Shown here piece by piece: positions 1 to 11,061 of a stretch of 64,000 nt of DNA (the first letter of the stretch is position 1; each line of letters begins with the position of its first letter). The notes beneath the pieces are model-generated. The model ran no database searches. It had not been told where the DNA came from and worked only from the letters and a program-made list of their open reading frames with translations. The translations under genes and the position numbers were made by a program. The DNA is from Paulownia fortunei. Lineage: Eukaryota; Streptophyta; Magnoliopsida; Lamiales; Paulowniaceae. The stretch lies in assembly GCA_019321725.1 (NCBI GenBank), contig CM033108.1, positions 16,071,799 through 16,135,798 of the forward strand, read 5' to 3'.

Positions 1-369
1 AACCTGAATTTTTTGGTCATGTCTCGGATGCTTTTTCTTTTTTTTCTGTTGCATTTTTATATTGAGCCCCATTTTTTCCAATTTTGTACCTACACATAAT
101 TATCATAAAATAAGGCAAAATTTTATCAATTGTAAGGAAATGAAACATGTGTAATTGTGCTCATAGAGTGTGGGAAATATTATAATTTTTTAGCCTATCA
201 ACTATCCCAAACTTACCTTTTTGCTCGTCCTCAAGGTAAATTCAAAATCAAAAAAATCATAAGCCCATACCTTGATTATAAATTACTAAGATTGATCAAC
301 TAATTCAAATATCTCATCAAAAATAAATCCTACAATTACTAAGCTTGGTCAACTAATTCAAATGTCTAT
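1..369 (-). repeat. Tat/Athila-type retroelement 3' tail fragment
   Basis: No coding potential is visible. Read on the minus strand, about 205-235 resembles the 'gaggacgagcaaa...aagtttgggatag' segment that commonly follows the last ORF of plant Tat/Athila Ty3 elements, so I infer a 3' UTR remnant. A short imperfect direct repeat of about 40 bp with a 50-bp period lies at 282-320 and 332-370. The assignment rests on a short motif only. Confidence 0.35.
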
Positions 370-819
370 ATTATTAGAGTAGTGTCCGACGCGCTAATTA
401 GATTGGATATTTTTTACACTCTTGTATTTGTAAAAATAATCTTTTTCAAATCATATTAATAAAATAGGAAAATTTCTTTATTTTAAATTGCATTTCGTAA
501 TTAGATAAATTCCCTAGACCATACTTAGCTACGAGGTATGGTCATGCATTTTATGGTGATCATGGAATATGCCTCTATGACTTTAGTCTTAAATTAGTTC
601 TGAGTTGAGCGCTTTCTGAGATGGGACATCGTAGCTCAATAGACTCATGCATTTAATGCATGTTCGCATGAGGAGGATATCTCGCTCCATGGACATTGGG
701 GTAGTGACAGTAGTGTATATATGCAGGTGCTTATTAGGGAATAAGTACAATGAACAGGCCCGATGGAGATTCTTAATTGGAAAAATATTTTTTGAAATAA
801 AAATTTCCATGCTACGATA
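370..819 (+). repeat. R1 dispersed LTR-like repeat, 5' part
   Basis: This is the first part of a dispersed repeat that I call R1. It is recognisable by 'gcgctaattagattgga' and 'gtatggtcatgcattttatgg', and ends at 'gctacgata'. Other copies lie at 29007-29593 (inverted), 41728-42068, 42430-42821 (inverted) and 48205-49160. The complete ends start TGTTA, as an LTR would, and no ORF is conserved. The copy stops exactly where element A1 begins. The rest of R1 is not found on the far side of A1, so the flank was rearranged. It may be the LTR of a non-autonomous element; the family is unidentified. Confidence 0.6.
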
Positions 820-3800
820 TGTGATACCTGAGCCTCTCACTACTCACTTGGTTAAATATGATTCATGCATTACATGCTACTTATATGCTAATTTTCATTA
901 ACATCTGCATGACATATATAACATTCTTAATTATTAAACTTAATTTTGAAACTCTCGCACGGTATTGATTATCGAATCCCCTAACATAAAATGTTAATTC
1001 AACATTGGGATAAGAAAAAAATTAGGTATCGACATAATGAATATTACTAAGTTACACGTTATAATTTTTAGAAGTGTTAAAGGTGTCACTAGTAAGTTTA
1101 TACCATTTAATAAGGGTTTTATTCACCGTAGTTATTCTCCTTGGGGAGTACCTGTGTTGTTCGTGAAAAAGAAGGATGGTATATTGCGATTGTGCATTGA
1201 TTATAAAGAGTTGAATAAAATAACAATCAAGAATAGTATCCACTCCCAAGAATAGATGATTTATTTGACCAATTGCAGGGAGCATCTATATTTTCTAAGA
1301 TTGATTTGAGCTCTGGGCATCATCAATTGAAGATCAAGGAAAAAGACATACCAAAGACTGTATCCGAACAAGGTATGGACATTATGAATTTCTAGTGATG
1401 CCTTTCGGTTTAACCAATGCCCCTACAACTTTTATGGATCTAATGAATAGGGTGTTCAAGCAATATCTTGATAAATTTGTGATTGTGTTTATTGATGATA
1501 TCCTAATTTATTCACAGGATAAAGAAGAGCGCAAGAACATTTGAAGATTGTGTTGTAAGTTCTTAAAGAAAAATAGTTGTATGCTAAATTCAAGAAGTAT
1601 GAGTTTTGGCTTGAACAAGTGGTATTCCTAGGTCATGTAGTATCAAAGGATGGTATTTCTATTGATCCGGGCAAGGTAGAAGTTATCATTAAGTGGCCAC
1701 ACCAACAAAAATATCAGAAGTAAGGAGTTTCTTGGGATTAGCAGGGTACAATCGATGATTTGTTAAGGGGTTTTCAAAGATAGCAACTCCAATGACAATG
1801 TTGACAAGAAAGAATGTTAAGTTCTTATGGACCGATGCTTGTGAAAGAAGTTTTCAAGAATTGAAACATAAATTGACTACAGCTCCTGTTCTTACCATTC
1901 CAATTGGAATTGGTAGATTCATGGTGTATAGCGATGCTTCAAAAAATGGTTTGGGTATTGTTTTGATGCAAAATGGGAAGGTTATTGCCTATGCTTCAAT
2001 TCAATTGAAGGAATATAAAAAGAATTATCTAACCCATGATTTGGAACTTGTTGCTATGGTTTTTGCCTTCAAAATTTGGAGACATTATTTATATGGTGAG
2101 AAGTGTGAGATATACACAGATCATAAGAGTTTGAAGTACTTCTTTACCCAAAAAGAGCTGAGTATGAGACAAAGAAGATGGTTAGAACTTGTGAAGGATT
2201 ATGATTGTGTGATCAATTATCATCCTAATAAAGCGAATGTGGTTGCAGATGCATTGAGCAAAAAATCCACGTCTTCTCTTTTGTTATACAAAAGTCAATC
2301 TTTTTTATGTTATCTAAGTGTGATAAATTTTTTGGAGTGAATGAATATGTCTATAGGTGTCAAAATCATCATGCAAATTAATGTGACAACTAAAAAAATG
2401 TGAAATTGTGAATCTGTCCCAGTTGGTTCATTAACATGTTCCAACATAGATGTGGTGCATTATGTTATAAAAGTTATAATACATAAATTAAAAGAGGTTA
2501 GTATATATTTAAGACGTGGATTAAGTGGTAAAGTTGTAGTTAAAGTGAGATTCAAGATTTTTATACTACATTAGGTATAATGAACTTGTTAATTGAGGAT
2601 TGTGATTGATTTCTTGTATTTTTACATATTGTTTCACATCTAAGGTTGGGGAGTAATACTTAAAAAACCAAGAAGTAACACAACCAATAAAAGGTAAGTG
2701 AAAATCCATTTACAACTACAATGCATGGGCATAATATTTCTTGCCTTATCTATATTAAATATGATCCTTGTGCCTTGATGAGTGTATTATGAGTATTATA
2801 AATGTCTTATAGTGCATATGTTGCTTGGATGATGGGACATGGGATCCGTTGTGTCATTGAACATGCCATTCATCAACATTTACATGTGCATGCATAACAT
2901 GTGCTTACAGTTGAGGTTTTGCATGCATGACCTTATTTTTAAAATAAAAATATTTTGCTTGGCCACTACTAGTGTATCGAAGCCTGTGTGGCTTATTTAT
3001 ATGATATTTTGGGGTGCCACAAGTATTAGTTCTCGGAGGATCATAGGGGTGGACAGGGGGTGTGCCTCTGGTGGTCACGAGAGGGTGGACCACTTGATTG
3101 TGTCTTTATCGACGCCACTGGTGGTAAAACTTCTAGAGAATGGGGTGGACCTCTGGTGATCCCAGGAGATGGCCTCGGACTGTGTCGATCTGTTTATGGC
3201 CATGTGATTATTGATATTATTGAGAGCTCTATCCGGTATATAATAGGTGGGCCAAGGGCCCGATGATGGAAAATGACTTTGAATGAGCTATTTTTGATGC
3301 AAGAGCTTGTATTTTTGTCATGATCTCATAGAAATGCATTGTGTTAGATTATCCCTTCATCATGCATGATTTTGACTTACTCAGCATTAGCTCACACAGT
3401 TCATGCATTGTTCACACATACCTGAGACTCTGAGGCTTACTGGGCTGATTGTTGGAGCTCCTACAGGCTTCTGAGGATTACTATATATGCATGACGACCT
3501 GCAGGGTTGTGTTGTGGGCATATTTTAATTTTTACAATCATTATTATTGTGTAAATTGTTATCCATATATAAAGGGTTACAAGATGCAAAATGTCCTTAC
3601 TTCTTCCAAAAGTATAGGCTATTATTTTGATTTTTGAGTCTATCGTATTATAACTTTGGGATGTCATGTCCTATATAACTCTTGAAATTTTATAGTAAAT
3701 AAGTTTGAGAATAGCATTACTGTGATGGGTGTTGTGTTTTTTTTATATAAACGGTGATTTTTCTACATACAGGGTTATACGTAAGAAAATATTTTTACTA

Positions 3801-3918
3801 TTTTTAAAAGTGCTACAATTGACAAAAAATATTATATATATACAAATGTACACACATGTTCTACCTTGTCAAAATTATTGTTATATCAATATCTATATTT
3901 AGGGATGGGGGTGTTACA
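820..3918 (+). repeat. A1 5' LTR, with an embedded family B pol block
   Basis: The LTR runs from TGTGATACC to GGGTGTTACA. Positions 820-1110 and about 2306-3918 align with 7302-7610 and about 8738-10401 of the 3' LTR. The middle 1.1 kb of LTR is absent and is replaced by about 1.2 kb of RT-RNase H sequence from family B. The donor of the second LTR intron (AAAG|GTAAGT, GT at 2694) is kept. The acceptor before the mini-exon is mutated, with tttttacat where the 3' LTR reads tttttatag. Confidence 0.85.
1110..2305 (+). pseudogene. pol: Reverse transcriptase-RNase H fragment of family B inside the A1 LTR
   Basis: This is the catalytic part of a Ty3 polyprotein that copies element RNA into cDNA and removes the RNA strand. 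It starts in RT at [10 protein letters not shown]. It continues through [24 protein letters not shown] and the FIDDILIYS catalytic motif (about 1485-1515), with frameshifts near 1245, 1365, 1535 and 1700. An uninterrupted RNase H stretch follows at 1792-2340, with [30 protein letters not shown] and NVVADALS supplying the acidic residues. It matches the B element (about 22625-23830) much better than A2/A3 pol, and in nucleotides too. It has no LTR, primer site or target duplication of its own. Confidence 0.85.
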
Positions 3919-3921
3919 AAG

Positions 3922-3937
3922 TGGTATCAAAGCCCAG
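3922..3937 (+). other. A1 primer binding site (tRNA-iMet type)
   Basis: TGGTATCAAAGCCCAG lies three bases after the LTR end. The usual plant initiator-Met primer site is TGGTATCAGAGC, so one base has drifted (G to A). This is where minus-strand cDNA synthesis would be primed, and it fixes the 5' LTR boundary and the plus orientation. Confidence 0.85.
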
Positions 3938-6900
3938 TTTGTGGTTCTGTAAACTATCCATATTCATGACTTTTGAAACTATTGGAGCTCAACCATGCCA
4001 ATAAATTTTATTTTTTTTATAATTCATTTTGTATTTCATGAATAATATTGGCTATGTGTTTTAAGATTTTGTATAAAATAATGTTGAGGCAGACTCATAA
4101 AAAATAACAGGTATAAAATTTATGTTTGGTATTCTATCTTAGGAGTTACATATTCTCTATTGTCCGTTGAGTATGTAATAAGACTGATAAGGTACTTGAT
4201 ATATATAAGAGGTCAGTTACAATGTTTTATTTCCTTTGAGAGAGTTCAAGATCAACCAATTAGATTTTAAGAGCTTTAGATTAATTTTGTAATATTGGCT
4301 AGGATTATGATATAACCTTTTGTGTAAATTGATTTATTGAGAATTATGCATTATGGATTATTTCAGGATTATTAAGACTTTTAAATTCTAGTTGATGAAA
4401 ATTTAGAACTTTTATGGAGGCCATTGCAGGAAAATGTTTACTATTTATAGAAAATAAAGAAGCTTGTCAAATTATAATTTTCTAGAGTTACCGTGAAAGG
4501 GAGTTATAAGAAGAGTTATTATCGATCTTTGGGTTATGTTAGAATTTTTAAAAATGACCAAGTTTACTAAAAATCTATTTGTGTGATCTTAGATATCTTG
4601 ATACATATTGATAAGAATTTTTCAGGCATGCTAGTGACTAACAAATTGATTTTATCTCGATATAGTTGTAAGAACAAATCTAATCTCTTTTTTTTTAGTT
4701 CATCATATACACCTATTGGAATTCGATGAACCTTAAGTGACATTGTTATAATATTGGGCAAGACATTAAGTTTTAGTGCTTTTCCTAAACAAGCTCCACT
4801 TCATATTCACCTGGAAGAAAGATGAATCTTGAGGTTATGTATTATTTATTGCAACTGAATTGAGTAATAACTTGTAATAAGTACATATTTTTCATACTAA
4901 GGTTTATTTAATAAATTAAGAGGAGTTATTGTGATCTTGAGGATTGATTTTAAGTTTGAATTAATTATGAGTTTCTTGTTGTGCCATTGGGTTGACTAAT
5001 ACCTTAATTATTTTGATATACACGATGAATAATATGTTTGATGATTCTATAAGGGTATGTTGGGGTAATATTCATTGATGATATCTTAGTATACAATGAG
5101 GAGAAATATGATTGGCATTTCAATATAATATTGGAAACTCTAAGGAAGTAGAAAATTATTTGTTCAATTTAATAAATGCAATCTTTTGGTTATGTAATAC
5201 AATATTCATTTTTGGGACTAGTAATTTTCTTAAGAAGGTGTCTTTGTGACAATTCAAAACTTCGAGGTTGTACTAAAATAGAGAAGACCAATAAATATAA
5301 TAGAAATAAGAAATGTCTTTTTCGGGTTTGTGATATTATTGGGTATTCAGTCAAAGTTTCTCCTAAGTTGTTACCGTTGTATTTCATCATACATGTAGGT
5401 ATATGAAATTTGAATGGTTCGCTAAGTGAGAAGAAATCTCTAATTACTTAAAGAGAAATTATTTGAGCTTTGGTAGTGACTCCAACTTTAAACATAAGTT
5501 ATGAATTGTGTATAGTGGTGTTATCTCATTATTTTTGCAATATAAAAAAGTTATTCAACATTCTTCCAGTTAATTAGATTATTTATGTAACACTACATGT
5601 GACATTACAAAACCGAAGTACTTGAAATGTCTATATACTCAAAAGGAACTGAACTTTAAGAAAAGATGAATATTATTAGTAAGTGAATATATTGTATAAT
5701 CCATATAACTACAGATGTCATTGGAATGAAATATCTCAATAGACTAATATTCATACAAATGTTACATCATAAACTATTATGCCAATTGAGGGTTGTATAG
5801 AGGATGAATTAGAGTAAATGATAAATTATCCATTTATTAATATTTTGGTAAGACTGATTTTGATTGATCCAATTTCAAATGCTCAAAATAAGATTGTTGA
5901 AAGGTTAAGAATAAGAAGAAAGTCATAAAAGGCAGTTAAATAGATTTTTGTGATAAGTGATAATAATCTCATAATAAGAGATAAATGTGAAAATGAGGGA
6001 TAAGAAATTGCAAGACTAAATTTTAGGTGATGATCATGTACCTTTTTATTTGTTTATTTAGTAAAATGAATGATGATTGTGATTTCAAGAAAATGTACAG
6101 ATATTGGATACTGGATGAGCAATTATGGGATATATTGTTAATATTTGGTTTGCCACAAAAAAGGGATATATGTAAAAGTCCATATGTTGGAATTACTTAG
6201 TTTTACTTTTATTTTTAGGTGGAAATGGGAAGGCATTCAAAAAATTTGTACATGATAATGGAATTGGGTTATTGTTCATAGGTTATCAGAATATGCTCAT
6301 TCTTTCTCAATTTACCCTAGGTATTCCATGAAAATCTATGGAAAGATAAATATAGAGGAAGCGGTTAGACTTTATGGTTTATTAGTGTCTATTAGTTCTG
6401 ATGTAGATTTAAGGTCTTTGTTTACTTCCTAGAAGATCTTACATTAGGTATTGGGAACAAAATTATATTTTAGTATTGTGATCATCCATGCATCAATGGG
6501 CAACTAGGACAAACAAATTAGGCTTTGCAAGATATGCTTAGAGATTGTGCATTAGATAATTGATGTCAATTGAAAAAATTATTTCTTGGGAGGGATTTCT
6601 TATAACTACAGTTATAAGGCTACTTGGGATAGTTCTCTATGAGGCATTATATGATAGCAAAAATATAGGTCATAATTTTATTGAAATAAATTTGGTGTTC
6701 TTTTAGGCTGGATATGAATTGGGAAATGATAGAAGTTGTAGAACAAATTATCAATGTATGGAAACTAGTTAGAGGTAACCATAGAGTTATGCAGATAAAA
6801 GAGGAATATCATTGCAATTTATGATAAGGGATCAAATTTTTGAAGGTGTCTCCAATGAAAGGGGATTATACAACTTGGGCAAAAAAAAATTTTTGGGGAT

Positions 6901-7288
6901 GTTACACACAAACTTGATCCTACGTACAATGGTTTGGTTTGCATTACTCAGAGAATTGGGGATATTGCTTATAAAATCAACCTCTTTGCATCAATGTCTG
7001 CAATTCGCAATGTGTTTCCTGTGTTCATTTTAAGAAAGTATATCATGAATCTAGGCATCTACTAAAGAAGGAACCAATGGAACCAAACTGAGGTAAAAAA
7101 TATGAAGAAAGACCTATAAAGATTTTAGCAAGGGATGTAAAGCAACTTCAAGATGAGAATATCTCATTAGTGAAAGTACTGAGGAGAATTCATTCAACAT
7201 AATAAGCTACTTGAGAAATGAAGCATAAAATGATAATTAAATATCTAGAGCTTTTTGGTAAGTAAACTTTCGGGGATGAAATTTTTAT
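3938..7288 (+). pseudogene. A1 internal region, heavily decayed gag-pol
   Basis: No reading frame exceeds about 76 codons. A trace of RT remains around 4960-5130: 'gagtttcttgttgtgccattgg' corresponds to the [12 protein letters not shown] segment, and IHW-like and DDIL codons follow near 5070-5090. The end (about 7150-7290) still resembles the integrase C-terminal chromodomain-like tail and the 'GDEIFIRRG' end that A2 shows before its polypurine tract. It is shorter than the 4.7 kb internal regions of A2 and A3, so segments were lost. Gag and the protease are not recognisable. Confidence 0.65.
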
Positions 7289-7301
7289 AAGGAGGGGATG
7301 A
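7289..7301 (+). other. A1 polypurine tract
   Basis: AAGGAGGGGATGA lies directly before the 3' LTR. This is the usual position of the RNase-resistant primer for plus-strand DNA synthesis. The same tract in reverse orientation borders the LTRs of A2 (14084) and A3 (52206). Confidence 0.75.
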
Positions 7302-10300
7302 TGTAATAACCAAGCCTCACACTTCTCACTTGGCTAGTATAATCCATGTATTACATGCTAATTTTATATGCTACTTGCATTTCTATTGACATTGCATAAT
7401 TTATTTTATTTTATACGATATTTTTGAATATTAAACTTAATTCTGAAGCTCTTGCACGATATTAGTTATTGAATTTCCTAATTTAAGTAGTTGATCTTAT
7501 ATTGAAATGAGAACAAAATGAGGTTGATCAATATTTTATATAGATGGGATATATAAGTTATAATTTTAGAAGTGTTGAAAGTGTTGCTAGTAAGCTTATA
7601 CGGTTTGATTCGATTTCATCTAGGTATTTCAAAAGTATGTATCGATAAATTGCATATTTGGGACATTGGACATAAGATACTATGATTCAAAGGTGATATT
7701 ACAATATTCATTTATGTATAAGATTATATAATTTTTAATATGGATAATTATTCAAGAATTGGGTGACAATCGGGTAAGAAATTAAATGAATAGCTAGGAA
7801 ATTAGCTTATTAATTATCTATGGTATATTGTGGTAATTAAAATAGAATGCAATAAAATTAATGTATAGTAAGACACATCTGATCTAGGCTTGAAAGATGG
7901 GTGAAAGGTTAGATTTATACCACAACCTACCACCTCATGCTTGCTACCAAGCTTAAGCAAGCACCTCAAGTGCCACCTCAAGCTTTCCTTCACCCTTAGC
8001 CATTTACCCATGACCCTCAACCATTTTTCATTCATTTTCAAGGTCCAAACTCATGTCAAAATCTCTCTAAGCTGGTTCTAAGTGATTCCAAGTGATAGAA
8101 AAAGGCAAAGGAAGCAAAAGGGAGTTGTAATCACAAGTAGAAGCTGAAATTGGCATAGGTGAGGTTCATATACAGTTTTGATGATGTTAAATGTTATTCA
8201 TAGGGTTATTATGCATAAAAGAATGATTTATGGTTGCAACCACACAGTAGAACCACTAAGGGGGAGAATCTGTGTATATGTTGATTTCTAGTTTATTGAG
8301 CTTAAAATCTGCAAGAAACCTTGGGTAAATTCTATATTTATCATAATGAATATGTTTATATAGGAGTTAAGATTATATATTTAGGTTTGGATAGATTAGG
8401 AATTAAAATATGGCATGATAATCAAAGAGATGCTAAGAACTGTCTTCATCGAATTTTAGATTTTGTCCTATGTGAAGGGGATTGGTTTTACAGCATTAAA
8501 TCCATTAGTTTTGGTAGGAATATGACCTAGTTATCTCTTTGTATATGTTATCTAAATGTGGTGAAAATTTGGGAGTGATTGAATATACTTAAGGGTGCCA
8601 AAACTAATAATATCATGAAGTACACAAAACTATCATAGTAGGAAAAATCTGTTTCAGTATGCTGTGAAGTGAGCTGCACTTGGAATGCTATATCTGTGAG
8701 TTTTAGCCATTCTATGACATGGTTACATTTTTTTATGTTAGCTAAGTGTGATAAAAATTTGGGAGTGAATAATTATATCTAAGGGTGTCAAAATCATCAT
8801 CTACATTAATGTGGTAATAAGAAAATGTGAATTGTGAATCTGTCCCATTTGGTTCATTAGCATGTTCCAGCATAGATGTGGTGCATTTGATGCTTAACAA
8901 TTAGGGAGATGTTATAATTATAATAAATCAATTAATTGAGGTTAGTATGCATTTAAGATGTGGAACAAAGATTCGTAGAAGGTTGTATTCGGTTATAGTT
9001 TCTAAGTGGTAAGGTTGTTTAGTTAAATTGAGATTCAAGATCTTTATACTACATTAGGTATAATGAGCTTGTTAATTGAGGATGGTGATTGATATATTGT
9101 ATTTTTATAGATTATTTCACATCTAGGGTTGGAGAGTAATACTTAAGAAAACTAGAAGTAACACACAACCGATTAAAGGTAAGTGAAAATCCATTTACAA
9201 CTACAATAGATGGGCATAATCTTTCTTGCCTTGTCTATATTAAATGTGATTCTTGTGTCTTGATGAGTGTATTATGAGTATTATAAATGTCTTATAGTGC
9301 TTATGTTGCTTGGATGATGGGACATGGGATTCGTTGTGTCATTGAACATGCTATTCATCAACATTTACACGTGCATGCATAACACATGCTCACAGTTAAG
9401 GTTTTGCATGCATAACCTTATTTTCAGAAAGAAAATATTTTGGTTGGACACTACTAGTGCACCAAGGCCTGTGTGGCTTATTTATATGATATTTTGGGGT
9501 GCCGCAAGTATTACTTCTCGGAAGATCATAGGGGTGGATAGGGGGTGTGCCTCTGGTGGTCACGAAAGGGTAAACCACTTGACTGTGCCCTTATCGATGC
9601 CACTGGTGGGAAGACTTCTGGAGGATCATAGGGGAAGACAGGGAGGGACCTTTGGTGATCCCAGGAGATGGCCCCTGGACTGTATCGATCTATTTATGGC
9701 CATATGATTACTGATATTATTGAGAGCTCTATCCGGTACATAGTAGGTGGGCTAAGGGCCCGATGATGAAAAATGACTTTTAATAAACTATTTTTTATGC
9801 ATGAGTTTGCATTTTTGTCATGATTTCATAGAAATGCATTGCATATGTGTTAGATTATCCTTCATCATACATGGTTCATGCATTGTAGGTAAGCATGGTG
9901 ATACCTGAGACTCTGAGGTTTACTGTGCTGGTTGTTGGAGCTCCTACAGGCTTCTGAGGATTACTGTACATGCATGACGACCTGTAGGGTTGTGTTGTGG
10001 GCATATTCTAATTTTTACAATCATTATAATTATGTAAATTGTTGTCTATATATGAAGGGTTACAAGAAGCAAAATGCCCTTACTTCTTCCGAAAGTATAG
10101 ACTATTATTTTCATTTTTGAGTTTATCGTATTATAACTTTGGGATGTCGTGTCCTTTATAACTCTTAAAATTTTATAGTAAATAAGTTTGAAAATAGCAT
10201 GACTGTGATGGGTGTTGTGTTTTTTTTATATAAACGGTGATTTTTCTATATACAGGGTCATATGTAAGAAAACACTTTTACAGTTTTTCAAAGTGCTACA

Positions 10301-10401
10301 GTTGACAAGAAAAATTATATATATACACATGTACACACATATGCTAACATGTTAAAATTATTGTTATATCAATATCTATATTTAGTGGTAGGGGTGTTAC
10401 A
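7302..10401 (+). repeat. A1 3' LTR
   Basis: This 3.1-kb LTR runs from TGTAATAACC to GGGGTGTTACA. It is the best plus-strand reference for family A in the window. It contains a leader with a possible donor (cataG|GTGAGG, GT at 8159), a mini-exon at 9111-9178, and an acceptor cattgtAG at 9887-9888. A GC-richer module at about 9465-9690 carries an open frame of 127 codons (9324-9707). A recognisable counterpart of this frame appears in the LTRs of A1-5', A2 and A3, but shifted or truncated, so I do not call it a gene. Confidence 0.85.
9111..9178 (+). other. Predicted LTR mini-exon (A1 3' LTR)
   Basis: This 68-bp segment is preceded by tttttatAG and followed by GTAAGT (AAAG|GTAAGT). The equivalent segment in A3, A4a, A4b and A5 is 67-69 bp with the same flanking signals, although its inner sequence has drifted. 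The varying length suggests a non-coding leader exon. This is inferred from sequence alone. Confidence 0.45.
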
Positions 10402-10991
10402 CAACCTTTTACAACCAATCGTCCCTTATTGGCTGCTACCTCTCCATCTACTCCAAGTTTTCGCTCGTAGACCCATTTGTAGCTAATGGGTACAACACTC
10501 TATAATGGATACACCAAGGTCCAATACCTAGTTGGTGTACATGGAGTCCATTGTAGATTGCATAACATCTTGCCATTTCCTTGAATCAATATTAGACATC
10601 ATTTCTCCATAGTTTTATGGATAGTAATCCAAGGGTTGCCCCTCCTTGTTGTTCTCTAACAAGAAGCCATACCTCTCAGAAACCCTCAAAATTCTTTTGA
10701 ATCTCCTAGAAGGATGTATGATAGAAGTGTTAGTTGCTGGTAGTTGTAGCACCACAGTCTCTTGTAGGATGTGTTGTGGCTCTTGAATATCTTTAAGTTC
10801 TACAACCTTACCATTTCTATCCAATAAAAATGCCTCCTTAAGGAAGATGACATTCCTCCAAACAAACATCTTCTATTTTGAAGGGTCGTAGAAATAGTAT
10901 CAAATAGATTCCTTTGGACACCCCACAAGCTTGCATAAAATAGATCTACTATCCAGCTTATCTCCCACTAGCTACTTCACAAAAGCAAGGT
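10402..10991 (-). pseudogene. pol: Ty1/copia polyprotein fragment, integrase end to start of RT
   Basis: On the minus strand the fragment encodes the stretch between the copia integrase core and RT. It includes KLDSRSI...GCPKES, then FVWRNVIFLKEAFLLD, then the basic RRFKRILRVSERYGFLLE segment. It ends in sequence resembling the SxKWxxAMxSExDSMYxNxVW start of copia RT. The longest open part is 10615-10869, with stops on either side. A1 borders it on the left and A2 on the right. Orientation and domain order fit it being the continuation of the copia element at 29594-40440, separated by later insertions. That link is inference. Confidence 0.75.
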
Positions 10992-11013
10992 GTCACAACC
11001 TCCCAATAATATG

Positions 11014-11061
<48 letters not shown>

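Larger units (their letters stand above)
820..10401 (+). mobile_element. Ty3/gypsy chromovirus (Tekay/Del-like) A1, old and degenerate
   Basis: The element has 5' LTR 820-3918, a tRNA-Met primer site at 3922, a decayed internal region, a polypurine tract at 7289-7301 and 3' LTR 7302-10401. Both LTRs have TG...CA ends (TGTGATACC or TGTAATAACC to GGGGTGTTACA). The family is recognised from the better preserved A2 and A3 relatives in this window. The flanking pentamers cgata (815-819) and caacc (10402-10406) do not match, so no target duplication survives. The internal region is only about 3.4 kb and has no long ORF. The 5' LTR carries a foreign pol block. Confidence 0.85.

Noticed and set aside
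3060..3266. Second overlapping frame in the GC-rich LTR module
   Set aside because: It is a different frame over the same module, not kept in other LTRs; I take it as a composition effect.
5176..5406. Overlapping plus and minus frames of 76 and 66 codons in the A1 interior
   Set aside because: They lie within decayed pol, and neither shows a domain or a matching frame in A2 or A3.
815..10406. Target duplication around A1
   Set aside because: The flanking pentamers are cgata and caacc; they do not match, so the element's original borders were changed.
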